From Streptomyces sp. DG2A-72 (GTDB lineage: Bacteria; Actinomycetota; Actinomycetes; Streptomycetales; Streptomycetaceae): a DNA stretch of 64,000 nt. This document shows positions 54,436 to 62,323 of this stretch, piece after piece. The DNA lies in contig NZ_JASTLC010000001.1 in the NCBI RefSeq assembly GCF_030499575.1, positions 5,542,001-5,606,000 on the forward strand, read 5' to 3'. Both the position numbers and the translations under genes were made by a program. The first letter of the stretch is position 1. Every line of letters begins with the position of its first letter. The notes beneath the pieces were generated by a model that worked only from the letters and a program-made list of their open reading frames with translations, had not been told where the DNA came from and ran no database searches.

Positions 54436-54846
54436 ATGGACATCACCCTGGAACACCCCGTCCACGCCCACCTGATCACCACCGGCCGGGAGCTCCCGGT
54501 CCCCGTGACCCTCCGCTACACCTCGGCCGACCCCCTCGCCGTGCACCTCGACTTCCCGGGCCATGTCTCGCTCAGCGGGGAAGCCTCGACCTGGACCTTC
54601 GCCCGCTCCCTCCTGGAGGAGGGCCTGGGCACGGCCGCCGGGATCGGCAGCGTGCACATATGGCCCTGCGGACCGTTGCGCACGGTCGTCGAGTTGCACG
54701 CGCTGGAGGGCGTGGCGATGGTCTGGTTCGACCCAGCCGTCCTGCGCCGCTTCCTGCTCCGCTCGTACGCCGTGGTCGAGCCGACCGACGAGAACCTGGG
54801 AACGGCCCTGGACGAAGGCCTCACCTCACTGCTGGGCGGGGTCTGA
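54436..54846 (+). CDS. SsgA-like sporulation/cell division protein
   Basis: 136 residues of the SsgA-like family, limited to morphologically complex actinomycetes and controlling septum and spore-wall assembly. Family features are PVTLRYTSADPLAVHLDF, STWTFARSLLEEGLGTAAGIGSVHIWPCG and VELHALEGVAMVWFDPAVLRRFLLRSYAVVEPTDE. The exact paralogue (ssgA to ssgG type) cannot be set by eye. It is convergent with the PhzF gene, overlapping by 21 bases at the 3' ends. Confidence 0.9.
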   Translation: MDITLEHPVHAHLITTGRELPVPVTLRYTSADPLAVHLDFPGHVSLSGEASTWTFARSLLEEGLGTAAGIGSVHIWPCGPLRTVVELHALEGVAMVWFDPAVLRRFLLRSYAVVEPTDENLGTALDEGLTSLLGGV

Positions 54847-55695
54847 CGTGAGGTCCGCTCCGATGCCTACGGCGGCGCCGGTGACGCCGATGCCGCTGCC
54901 GGGCGCTTCCGGCACCGACACCCAGATGGTGCTCGGCCGCCCCATGTCCACACCCTGGTGAATCGTCAAGGCAGCCGGTACGGCGATGAGTTGCAGCTCC
55001 CTCAGATAGCCGCCGAACGCGGCAGCCGCCGCGCCGGTGGCGGGGTCCTCGACGACACCGCCGGGCGGGAAGGGATTGCGGGCGTGGAACACCGTGGGCG
55101 ACTCCCGCCAGACCAGATCGACGGTCGTCCACTCCTTGCGGCGCATGAGCACGCTGAGCGCGGACATGTCGTACTCCAGGTCGGCCAGGCGGCTTCGGGT
55201 GCCGGCCGCGATGACCGGATGCCAGGCCCCGGCATAGGCCACCCGCGGCGGCAGCGCCGGATCGAGATCCTCGGCCGACCAGCGCAGGGCGTCGAGCAGT
55301 TCGGCCAGATCGGCGTCCGACAAGGCCGCCGTACGCGGCTCGACGCTGGTCAGCGAGGCCACGACGGAACCGTCCTCCGCCCGTTCCGCCGTGACAGGCA
55401 CAGCCCCCGCCCTGGTGCGCAGCACCAGGGACCCCGGCCCGTGCCGCTCCGCATACGCGACCGCCGTCGCGATCGTCGCATGACCGCAGAACGGCACCTC
55501 GGCGAGCGGGCTGAAGTACCGGACATCCAGCCCACCATCGTCGGTCGGCAGCACGAACGCCGTCTCCGAATACCCCACTTCAGCCGCGACCGCCAGCATC
55601 GTCGCGTCGTCGAGCCCTGTGGCGTCGAGGACGACACCCGCGGGGTTGCCTCCGGCCGGGTCGGTGGTGAATGCCGTATAGCGCAAGATCTTCAT
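54826..55695 (-). CDS. PhzF family isomerase/epimerase-like protein
   Basis: 289 residues from ATG 55695. The N-terminal half begins ILRYTAFTTDPAGGNPAGVVLDA with the conserved catalytic-position Glu in EVGYSETAFVLP and PFCGHATIATAVAYAE; the second pseudo-symmetric half ends with NPFPPGGVVEDPATGAAAAAFGGYLRELQ. PhzF enzymes isomerise dihydro-hydroxyanthranilate in phenazine synthesis, but most homologues act on other small acids, and no phenazine genes are present. The TauE-like permease gene lies 23 bases upstream on the same strand, so they are probably co-transcribed. Confidence 0.9.
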   Translation of the reverse strand: MKILRYTAFTTDPAGGNPAGVVLDATGLDDATMLAVAAEVGYSETAFVLPTDDGGLDVRYFSPLAEVPFCGHATIATAVAYAERHGPGSLVLRTRAGAVPVTAERAEDGSVVASLTSVEPRTAALSDADLAELLDALRWSAEDLDPALPPRVAYAGAWHPVIAAGTRSRLADLEYDMSALSVLMRRKEWTTVDLVWRESPTVFHARNPFPPGGVVEDPATGAAAAAFGGYLRELQLIAVPAALTIHQGVDMGRPSTIWVSVPEAPGSGIGVTGAAVGIGADLTSDPAQQ

Positions 55696-55718
55696 TCGGC
55701 CGACCGTAACGAGATCAG

Positions 55719-56453
55719 CTACCGAAGGCCACCCCAATAAGTCCACATCCCTTTCCCCACCGCCCCGAGCCCACCCGCGAGGGCCAGCGCCAGTACGAGC
55801 GCCCGGACCCGCCGCTCCGGCACCCGCCCGGCGAGCCCTCGCCCCGCGAGCGCACCGACGGCCATCGCGACAGCCAGGACGGCCCACTGCGCCCGCTCCA
55901 TCCGCGGCACCCCGTTCGCCGCCACGGAGAACGCGTTGACGACCACGCCATAGAACAGCGCGTTCGGCACGAAGTCCGATACGGCCCACCCCGCGTTGAC
56001 CGCGTACAGGGACATCGGCGGTCCCCCCACTCCCGCCGCCGAGTTCATGAACCCGCCCACCGCACCGGCCGCGACCGCGCCTCCCGTGCCGCGCAGCGCG
56101 TGCACCCGGGCGCCCCGCATGACCAGTAGAACGGCGACAGTCACCAGCCCGCCCATGACCAACATCAGCCCGGCTTCCGGCAGTTGGCGGGTGACCCACG
56201 TCCCCGCGGGCACGGTGCACACCGCTGCGACACACAACGGCACCATCGCCCTCAGCCGCACCCGCCGCCACCCCACGGCCAGCCCCACGACACAGATGAC
56301 CCCGGCCGCACAGTTGACCAGAGCGACCCCCTCACCCGGCCCGAGCAGCAGCACCAGCGCGGGTACGGCGACCAGCGCGAACCCCATGCCGGTGAGCCAC
56401 TGGACGCAGGAGGCGAGCAACACGACGGCGCCCAGCAGGAGATCGGCTGTCAT
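55719..56453 (-). CDS. TauE/SafE (TSUP) family permease
   Basis: 244 residues, about seven to eight membrane helices. The TSUP signature appears in both halves: LLASCVQWLTGMGFALVAVPALVLLLGPGEGVALVNCAAGVI and GAVGGFMNSAAGVGGPPMSLYAVNAGW. The family exports or imports sulfite, sulfoacetate or related organic anions. With PhzF downstream on the same strand, transport of a small acid substrate is possible. It is divergent from the trypsin-co-occurring gene. Confidence 0.88.
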   Translation of the reverse strand: MTADLLLGAVVLLASCVQWLTGMGFALVAVPALVLLLGPGEGVALVNCAAGVICVVGLAVGWRRVRLRAMVPLCVAAVCTVPAGTWVTRQLPEAGLMLVMGGLVTVAVLLVMRGARVHALRGTGGAVAAGAVGGFMNSAAGVGGPPMSLYAVNAGWAVSDFVPNALFYGVVVNAFSVAANGVPRMERAQWAVLAVAMAVGALAGRGLAGRVPERRVRALVLALALAGGLGAVGKGMWTYWGGLR

Positions 56454-56563
56454 GGGTGGGGATCCTCGCGGCCGGGAACAGAAGGGTCAACGCCTGGCAT
56501 GGGCCGGACGGCGTGGCGAGTACGCTGCGCCACGACGCGTATACGGGGATGAGGGGGTGCCTG

Positions 56564-56875
56564 GTGGCGGACGAGGCATGGGTGGGGCTGGCCGAGGCGA
56601 TCGGAGCGATCCGGGCGGAGCTTCAGCAGGCGATGCGGGACGGGGCGGGGCAGGAGATCCAGTTCCGCACGGGAGTGGTCGAGGTCGAGTTTTCCGTGGA
56701 CGTGAAGAAGGACGGAGAGGCGCGGGCGAAAGTGCTGGTGCTGCCGTTCGGGGCCGAAGCGAAGGCCGCCCGGTCCAAGGGCACGACGAACCGCGTGACG
56801 ATCACGCTCCAGCCGGTCGACGCCGAGGGCACGGATCTGCGTATCACGGACGACTCGGGGGAACGGCCCAAGTAA
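56564..56875 (+). CDS. Trypsin-co-occurring domain protein (conflict-system adaptor)
   Basis: 103 residues from GTG 56564 with GAGGGG 7 bases upstream. The pattern WVGLAEAIGAIRAELQQAMRDGAGQEIQFRTGVVEVEFSVDVKKDGEARAKVLVLPFGAEAKAARSKGTTNRVTITLQPVDAEGTDLRI is one amphipathic helix followed by a four- or five-stranded beta sheet. This is the small domain that repeatedly occurs beside trypsin-like/STAND effectors in actinomycetes. Here it is 24 bases upstream of exactly such a protein. It is inferred to be an adaptor, inhibitor or protease substrate of that effector. Confidence 0.8.
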   Translation: MADEAWVGLAEAIGAIRAELQQAMRDGAGQEIQFRTGVVEVEFSVDVKKDGEARAKVLVLPFGAEAKAARSKGTTNRVTITLQPVDAEGTDLRITDDSGERPK

Positions 56876-56899
56876 CGGGGAGCACGGGGGTGTTGGCCT

Positions 56900-59572
56900 G
56901 TGGATGTGCGGCGGGTCGTCGAAGTGTGGAACCCGGTCGGGAAGTGTTCCGGGACCGGATACTTGGTCGCGGATCGGCTGGTTCTGACAGCTCTTCACAA
57001 TGTGCTGGGCTGCGGCGGGTTGGAAGTCCGGCAGCTCGGTGCGGATGAGCCGAAGTGGATCTCCGCCGAGGTGCTGTGGCCGCGGGTTCCGCCCGATCTG
57101 GAGCGGGAGCCGCAGGCGGACGGCGCGTTGGTCAGGATCACGGATCCCGGGTGGGTGCCGCCGGCGGGCGCTGAACCCGTCCGGTGGGGCCGGATCGACG
57201 CGCCGATGGTGCGGGAGGAACGGCTCGGGTGCGTGGCGGTCGGATTTCCCCGGTCCGAGGTGCGGGACGGGGGCCGCGACACCAAGGAGATCCGCGGCCA
57301 CATCGAGACGCTGACCGGGCTCAAGTCCGGGGGACTGATCACGGCATACGTCGACCAGGTCGCCGTTCCCAGCAAGCCGGACGAGAAGTCGCGGTGGGCG
57401 GGGGCGTCGGGGGCGGCGTTGTTCGTACGGGGGCGGCTGGTCGGGGTCGTGACGACGGACCGGCAGCGGGATTACCGCGGGGATCAGTTGACGGCGGTGT
57501 CGCTGGTCGCGCTGGCGGCGCGGCCCGGGTTCGCGTCGGCCGTGGGGGAACTGGTCCCGGAGGACGTCACGGCCGCTGATCGTGGAGGGGCGCCGAGTAC
57601 GGCGTACGACGTCGAAGTGCCGCCGGGCGTGCACAACTTGCCGGAGCTGCCGTCGCCGATCTTCGTCGGCAGGACGGAGGTGATGGCCGAGCTGGAGCGG
57701 GCCCTCTCGACGGAGTCACAGACGATCACGCAGACGCTGCACGGGCTCGGAGGTGTCGGGAAGACGACGCTGGCCCTGCACTACGCGCATGACCATGCCG
57801 GGGCGTACCGGCTGGTGTGGTGGATCCGCTCGGACAGCCCCGAACTCATCGAGGCGGGCTTGGCCGCCCTCACCGTCCGCCTGTGGGGCGAAGAGGTATC
57901 CGGCCTCACCACCGCTCAGGCTGCCGAGTGGGCGGTGGGGTGGTTGCAGACGCACCCCGGGTGGCTCCTGGTTTTCGACAACGCGGAGAAGCCGGAGGAT
58001 GTGCATGCCTGGACGGGCCAACTGCGCTCATCCGGACGGTCCTTGATCACCAGTCGGTACAGGCGTGGCTGGATCTGCGACCCGATCGCGCTGCCCGTGC
58101 TGGACGACGACGCCTCGCTGGCCCTGCTGTCGAGTCTTGTCGGGGATGGCGACGGTGACGAGGCCCGCGCACTGGCGGACGACCTAGGCCATCTGCCGCT
58201 CGCCCTGCAACAGGCGGGCGCCTTCATCGCGCAGACCGGGATCACGATCGCCGACTACCAGGCCTTGTGGCACCAGTATCCGGAGCGCGCCACGGATGCG
58301 GCGCCGGGCGGCTCGGACCCCACACGGACGGTCGCACGGATCTGGCGCATCACGCTGGACGCCCTCCAGGAGCGCGATCCCAGGGCTGTGGACCTCCTGC
58401 GGATCGCCGCCTGGTATGCCCCGACGGGCATTCCACGCTCCCTGTTCGCGCCGCTGGCCGACGATCCGGTCGACCTTGCCCAACTCCTGGGTCATCTGGC
58501 CGACTACAACATGATCACCCTCGACCGGGCGGGCATCGGCGTCCACCGTCTGGTCCAGCGGGTGGCACGCACGCCATCGGCGGAGGACCCGCATCGTGAT
58601 CAGGCGCGCATCGGGGAATCGCGTGACCGTGCTGTGGAGCTGATGCTCGATGAACTACCCGCCAGCCCCTTTGAGAACGTTGCGGGCTGGCCCACGTGGA
58701 GAGTCCTGATCCCACACGTCGAAGCCCTCCTCGGGGCGTGCGATCCGGTGGAGCACACTGCTGACATCAGTCAGGTCCTCAATGTGGCAGGGCAGTTCTT
58801 GGAAGAGCAAGGACAACTGAGTCAAGCCACCGGCTATTTCGAGCGCTGTCTCGCAGGGGTTACCCGACTCTTCGGCGAGGATCATCCGGAGACGCTGTCG
58901 TCGCGGAACAACCTGGCTCACGTGTACAAGTCGGCGGGAGATCTTGAGCGGGCGATCCCGTTGTTCGAGCGGGCGTTGGAGGGCCGTGTGCGGGTGTCGG
59001 GTGAGGATCATCCGGAGACGCTGCGGTTGCGGAACAACCTGGCTTCCGCGTACGGAGCGGCGGGGGATGTGAGGCGGGCGATCCCGTTGTACGAGCGGAC
59101 GTTGGAGGATCGTGTGCGGGTGTCGGGTGAGGATCATCCGGAGACGCTGCGGTCGCGGAACAACCTGGCTTACGCGTACAGAGCGGTGGGGGATTTAGGG
59201 CGGGCGATCCCATTGCAGGAGCGGGCGTTGGAGGATCGTGTGCGGGTGCTGGGGGAGGATCATCCAGAGACGCTGGTGTCGCGGAACAACCTGGCTGCCG
59301 TGTATGACTCGGTGGGGGATTTGGGGCGGGCGATCCCGTTGTACGAGCGGGCGTTGGAGGATCGTGTGCGGGTGCTGGGGGAGGATCATCCGGAGACGCT
59401 GGTGTCGCGGAACAACCTGGCTTACGCGTACGGAGAGGCGGGGGATTTGGAAGCAGCAATCCAGTTGTACGAGCAGGCGCTGTCCGGTCTCCGTCGGGTA
59501 CTGGGCGAGGACCACCCGATGACGAAGCTCGTCCGCAAAAACCTGTCCATCGCGCGTGACCAAGCGTCCTGA
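56900..59572 (+). CDS. Trypsin-STAND NTPase-TPR effector (predicted conflict/immunity protein)
   Basis: 890 residues. Residues 1-210 are a trypsin-like protease with a complete triad: His33 (LTALHNVL), Asp74 (QADGALVRI) and Ser170 (WAGASGAAL). Residues about 250-560 are a STAND/NB-ARC NTPase: FVGRTEVMAELERAL, Walker A GLGGVGKTTLAL (about 281-292), Walker B WLLVFDNAE, sensor LITSRYRRGW, GHLPLALQQAGAFI, then a winged-helix segment (AAWYAPTGIPRSLFAPL ... VHRLVQRVA). Residues about 615-885 are five to six 42-residue TPR units. No signal peptide is seen, so it is cytosolic. The likely model is that ligand binding by the TPRs triggers NTP-dependent oligomerisation, releasing protease activity. It forms an operon with the small gene 24 bases upstream. 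Confidence 0.88.
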   Translation: MDVRRVVEVWNPVGKCSGTGYLVADRLVLTALHNVLGCGGLEVRQLGADEPKWISAEVLWPRVPPDLEREPQADGALVRITDPGWVPPAGAEPVRWGRIDAPMVREERLGCVAVGFPRSEVRDGGRDTKEIRGHIETLTGLKSGGLITAYVDQVAVPSKPDEKSRWAGASGAALFVRGRLVGVVTTDRQRDYRGDQLTAVSLVALAARPGFASAVGELVPEDVTAADRGGAPSTAYDVEVPPGVHNLPELPSPIFVGRTEVMAELERALSTESQTITQTLHGLGGVGKTTLALHYAHDHAGAYRLVWWIRSDSPELIEAGLAALTVRLWGEEVSGLTTAQAAEWAVGWLQTHPGWLLVFDNAEKPEDVHAWTGQLRSSGRSLITSRYRRGWICDPIALPVLDDDASLALLSSLVGDGDGDEARALADDLGHLPLALQQAGAFIAQTGITIADYQALWHQYPERATDAAPGGSDPTRTVARIWRITLDALQERDPRAVDLLRIAAWYAPTGIPRSLFAPLADDPVDLAQLLGHLADYNMITLDRAGIGVHRLVQRVARTPSAEDPHRDQARIGESRDRAVELMLDELPASPFENVAGWPTWRVLIPHVEALLGACDPVEHTADISQVLNVAGQFLEEQGQLSQATGYFERCLAGVTRLFGEDHPETLSSRNNLAHVYKSAGDLERAIPLFERALEGRVRVSGEDHPETLRLRNNLASAYGAAGDVRRAIPLYERTLEDRVRVSGEDHPETLRSRNNLAYAYRAVGDLGRAIPLQERALEDRVRVLGEDHPETLVSRNNLAAVYDSVGDLGRAIPLYERALEDRVRVLGEDHPETLVSRNNLAYAYGEAGDLEAAIQLYEQALSGLRRVLGEDHPMTKLVRKNLSIARDQAS
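58874..59545. repeat. 126-bp tandem repeat array encoding TPR units
   Basis: Units start at 58874, 59000, 59126, 59252 and 59378, with a partial sixth at 59504, in exact 126-bp register. Each begins GEDHPETL and contains SRNNLA and AIPLYERALEDRVRV. The middle units are near-identical at the DNA level and use less G/C-rich codons (TTG, GAT, CAT) than neighbouring genes. Differences concentrate in the five residues following NNLA. Confidence 0.92.
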
Positions 59573-59573
59573 C

Positions 59574-59963
59574 CTACACCCCCGCCAGCAACCGCCCCGC
59601 CGCCACAAACGGCGCCGTGGCCGTGGGCTCGCTGTACCAGCGCAGAGGCCAGGTGTTCCCGTCCAGTGCCGGGATGCCGATGTACGTGATGGCGAGCGTG
59701 CTCTTCCCGCCGAACTGCTGCACGCCGAGCGGCCAGTCGTGCTTGCGGACTTCGCCGGGGGCCAGCAGGAAGTACATCCACCGGAAGCCGATGGCCTCGC
59801 ACACGATGGGCCCCGCGTCCCCGTCCGTGGCCTCGATGAGCTGCGTGGCGACGACTTCCCCACGCCCTCCTTCGATGCGTACGACGTCGAAGTGCACGCC
59901 GGCCACCCGGAGTTGATTCCCCGAGGCCGGGATCCAGTCGGGGCGGTGAATTGCGTTCGTCAT
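59574..59963 (-). CDS. Conserved hypothetical protein next to XRE/DUF397 genes
   Basis: 129 residues from ATG 59963 (GTG 59969 possible). It reads RPDWIPASGNQLRVAGVHFDVVRIEGGRGEVVATQLIEATDGDAGPIVCEAIGFRWMYFLLAPGEV, then ITYIGIPALDGNTWPLRWYSEPTATAPFVAAGRLLAG, a compact beta-rich protein. I recall similar genes beside DUF5753/DUF397 regulators in many streptomycetes, but no biochemical role is known. It converges on the STAND gene (one base between stops) and is divergent from the XRE gene 85 bases away. Confidence 0.72.
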   Translation of the reverse strand: MTNAIHRPDWIPASGNQLRVAGVHFDVVRIEGGRGEVVATQLIEATDGDAGPIVCEAIGFRWMYFLLAPGEVRKHDWPLGVQQFGGKSTLAITYIGIPALDGNTWPLRWYSEPTATAPFVAAGRLLAGV

Positions 59964-60047
59964 GGTCACACCGTGCCGCCCAGCGGTCTACGCTCGGTAG
60001 CGACTGAGGTGATACTCGCCGGGGTGTATCGGCCGGAGGTGCCCGCT

Positions 60048-60863
60048 GTGTCGGTCCCGTACAACAACTCCCACTCGTCGCCCCTCAACTGGCGCTACAG
60101 CGGCAACCAGATGAAACGCTGGCGCACGAAGGCGAACGTCAGCCGAGAGGAACTGGCCGCCGCCGCCAATTACTCGCCGGACACCATCAAGTCCATGGAG
60201 CAGGGCGTACGCATGCCGACGCCGCGCGTCCTCGACGTGGCCGACGAGCTGTGCCGGGCGGACGGGCTGCTCAGCGCGGCCAAGGAGTACTTGCGACGGG
60301 AGAAGTTCCCGGCACGGGCGCAGGACTTCATGGAGCGTGAGAAGGAGGCGATCAGTCGCTGGTCGTACGAAGTCACGCTGATTCCAGGTCTGTTGCAGAC
60401 GAAGGACTACGCCCGGACTCTGATCGAGAACCGCCTTCCGCCGCTGGACGAGGAGACAGTGGAGGAGCGGATCGCGGCCCGGATGGAGCGACAGGCCATC
60501 GTCACGGAACGGAAGCCGCCAGTGGCCTTGAGTTTCGTTCTCTACGAGGCGGTACTGCGCAGCCCTCAGGCGGATGCCCATCAACTGCACTACCTGATCG
60601 ACAGGTCGCGGCTGCGGAACGTCTCGTTGCAGGTGCTCCCCTTCGAGCGAGCCGTCACTGCCGCGCTCATGGGTCCCATGGTGCTGCTGGAGACCCGCGA
60701 CCACGAGCGCTTCGCCTTCACGGAAGGGCCGTTCGCCAGTGAACTGTCCGCCGATCCAGATGTTGTCAGCCGCGTGACCGAGCGGCTTAGCATGATCCGC
60801 GCGCAGGCCCTCAGCCCCGCTGAGTCGGCCCGATTCATCGAGCGGATGGTGGAGCAGTCATGA
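60048..60863 (+). CDS. XRE family regulator with DUF5753 domain
   Basis: 271 residues from GTG 60048 with GGAGG at 60035-60039. The N-terminal Cro/CI helix-turn-helix is NQMKRWRTKANVSREELAAAANYSPDTIKSMEQGVRMPTPRVLDVADELCRADG. The DUF5753 domain follows (SRWSYEVTLIPGLLQTKDYARTLIENRLPPLDEETVEERIAARMERQAI ... LRNVSLQVLPFERAVTAALMGPMVLLETRDHERFAFTEG). The partner DUF397 gene overlaps by ATGA. Such pairs are widespread streptomycete regulators related to the WhiJ/BldB modules of development. Confidence 0.93.
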   Translation: MSVPYNNSHSSPLNWRYSGNQMKRWRTKANVSREELAAAANYSPDTIKSMEQGVRMPTPRVLDVADELCRADGLLSAAKEYLRREKFPARAQDFMEREKEAISRWSYEVTLIPGLLQTKDYARTLIENRLPPLDEETVEERIAARMERQAIVTERKPPVALSFVLYEAVLRSPQADAHQLHYLIDRSRLRNVSLQVLPFERAVTAALMGPMVLLETRDHERFAFTEGPFASELSADPDVVSRVTERLSMIRAQALSPAESARFIERMVEQS

Positions 60864-61042
60864 GTGACCAACTGACCTGGTTCAAGTCCAGCTACAGCGA
60901 TGACGAGGGCGGCGACTGCGTCGAAGTGGCCTTCTCCGTCACCATCCACGTACGCGACTCCAAACTCCCCGCGAGCCCGGAACTCCACCTCACCGCCCCC
61001 GCTTGGAAGGCCTTCATTTCCGCAGTTCAGCCCGGAGCTTGA
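60860..61042 (+). CDS. DUF397 protein
   Basis: 60 residues: the whole DUF397 domain (LTWFKSSYSDDEGGDCVEVAFSVTIHVRDSKLPASPELHLTAPAWKAFISAVQ). It is translationally coupled to the XRE/DUF5753 gene by ATGA, and partner binding is inferred from the universal pairing. It provides the reference for recognising the broken DUF397 at 33070-33180. Confidence 0.95.
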   Translation: MSDQLTWFKSSYSDDEGGDCVEVAFSVTIHVRDSKLPASPELHLTAPAWKAFISAVQPGA

Positions 61043-61084
61043 GCCCCGGGCTTCGAGCTCTTCCCATGGGTTTTCTGGGCTTTG

Positions 61085-61108
61085 GTTTGGTTGAAATCCA
61101 ACCCAAAC
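61085..61108. terminator. Hairpin terminator after the DUF397 gene
   Basis: GTTTGGTTG-aaatc-CAACC-c-AAAC, a 9-bp stem with a single bulge, about 43 bases after the stop codon and in an AT-rich patch. A second GC-rich hairpin (GCCCCGGGC) lies at about 61043-61051. Confidence 0.5.
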
Positions 61109-61153
61109 AACCCATTCTGTACGTGAGTTGAGGGGCCGTAACCCGAATGGGTG

Positions 61154-61199
61154 ACGTTCCGTGATCGGCTTGCGTCGGAACGTAAAGCCACTCTAGGTT
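61154..61199 (+). promoter_or_regulatory. Promoter with overlapping inverted-repeat operator
   Basis: ACGTTCCG (61154-61161) is the exact inverse of CGGAACGT (61176-61183). TTGCGT (61170-61175) and TAGGTT (61194-61199) with an 18-base spacer make a plausible -35/-10 pair reading toward the gene at 61288. The repeat would place a regulator on the -35 element. Confidence 0.5.
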
Positions 61200-61222
61200 C
61201 GCGGCAAACGAGCAAATAAATC

Positions 61223-61259
61223 GGCCCCGGTCGGTGCTACCAACACCGGCTCCGGGGCC
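61223..61259 (+). promoter_or_regulatory. Leader hairpin upstream of the winged-helix-type gene
   Basis: GGCCCCGG (61223-61230) pairs with CCGGGGCC (61252-61259), and inside it CGGTG (61232-61236) pairs with CACCG (61244-61248) around CTACCAA. It lies in the predicted 5' leader, 28 bases before GTG 61288. I recall related hairpins before paralogues of this gene in other streptomycetes. Confidence 0.5.
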
Positions 61260-61287
61260 TGACCTACGGATCGAAGAGGACTCGATC

Positions 61288-62323
61288 GTGGCTTACGCCC
61301 AGCCTAGCCCTGCCCTGCCGTCCCCGCAGCACCCCATGGCCAAATCGGGCTACGGCAAACGCTCCGCAGGTGACGAAAACCCGCACGCCGACCCGGACTT
61401 CGCACACCTGAGCCCCCGCGACCGCGAGATCGCCGTCTTCATCGACCATCTCGAAGACGGCCACGCCATGGGCTACAAGGCGATCGCGGCAGAGCACCCG
61501 CGCTACGGCCAGCAGGCTGTTCGCGTCTCGATGAGCCGCATCACCCTCGCCGGTCACCTGCGCTGGATCAAGGAGCACATCACCGTCGAGGACAACTCGA
61601 TGCGGTGGGTGACGCGGACGTACTGGTCGCGTACGCGCAGGTCGGCGAAGTGGTGGGCGGACTTCGCGCAGGAGCGCCACGGCAAGGACGTCACCGAGCA
61701 TCACCAGCCGGGACTGGCCCGGGTCAAGGACACCGAGGAGCCCGAGCAGCCCGAGAGGCCCGAGGAGTCGGCCTCGGCGGTGGAACAGGCCGAGCCGGAC
61801 GAGCAGCCCGCCCAGCAGCCCAGCGCCGCTTATCAGACTCTCGCCGACCTCCGGGCCGCCGACCGTCGCATGGCGCTCTCCGAGCAGGAATGCCGCGCCC
61901 CTCGAACCCCAGGCCGCCGAGTGGCTGTCTCTCGGCGCGACGCCCCACGAGATCACCAGGGCCCTGACCGACGGGCTGCCGCCCGTCGTCGACAACCCGG
62001 GCGGATTCGCCCGCAGACGATTGGAGAACAAGTTGCCCCCGAAGAAGGCGAAGGTTCGGCAGAAGGCCGTCCGCCGTGCCCGTGTGACCCGCGTGATCAT
62101 GGCCTGCGGCCTGTGTGACGCGGACGAGCGGACGACGGAGATCGTGAGCGGCCTGTGCCGCGAATGCCTGGCGGAGGTCGAGGCCGAGGGGCCGGTGTAC
62201 GGCTACGTCCCGGACACCTTCCTGCCCGGCCCGCGCGATGGCAGCACCCTGCCCGGCGCGGACGAGGTCATCGACGTCACCGAGCGCGTCGACGCTCTTC
62301 GCCGTGCGGCGGGACTGCTGTGA
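61288..62323 (+). pseudogene. Helix-turn-helix-type streptomycete paralogue family protein, frameshifted
   Basis: From GTG 61288 (GAAGAGGA upstream) the frame gives GYGKRSAGDENPHADPDFAHLSPRDREIAVFIDHLEDGHAMGYKAIAAEHPRYGQQAVRVSMSRITLAGHLRWIKE, a winged-helix-like region (about residues 45-105). RYWS-type aromatic motifs and an acidic linker follow, up to LSEQECRA. The reading then shifts at the CCCC run 61898-61901. Dropping one C continues LEPQAAEWLSLGATPHEITRALTDGLPPVVDNPGGFARRRLENKLPP and a C-terminal four-Cys motif (CGLCDADERTTEIVSGLCREC) to the stop at 62323. This is the layout of a streptomycete paralogue family often found near Uma2-like and toxin-antitoxin genes. Function is unknown; a DNA-binding role is inferred. 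Confidence 0.7.

Noticed and set aside
54826..55695. PhzF gene as evidence of phenazine synthesis
   Set aside because: No other phz genes; PhzF homologues are common without phenazines.
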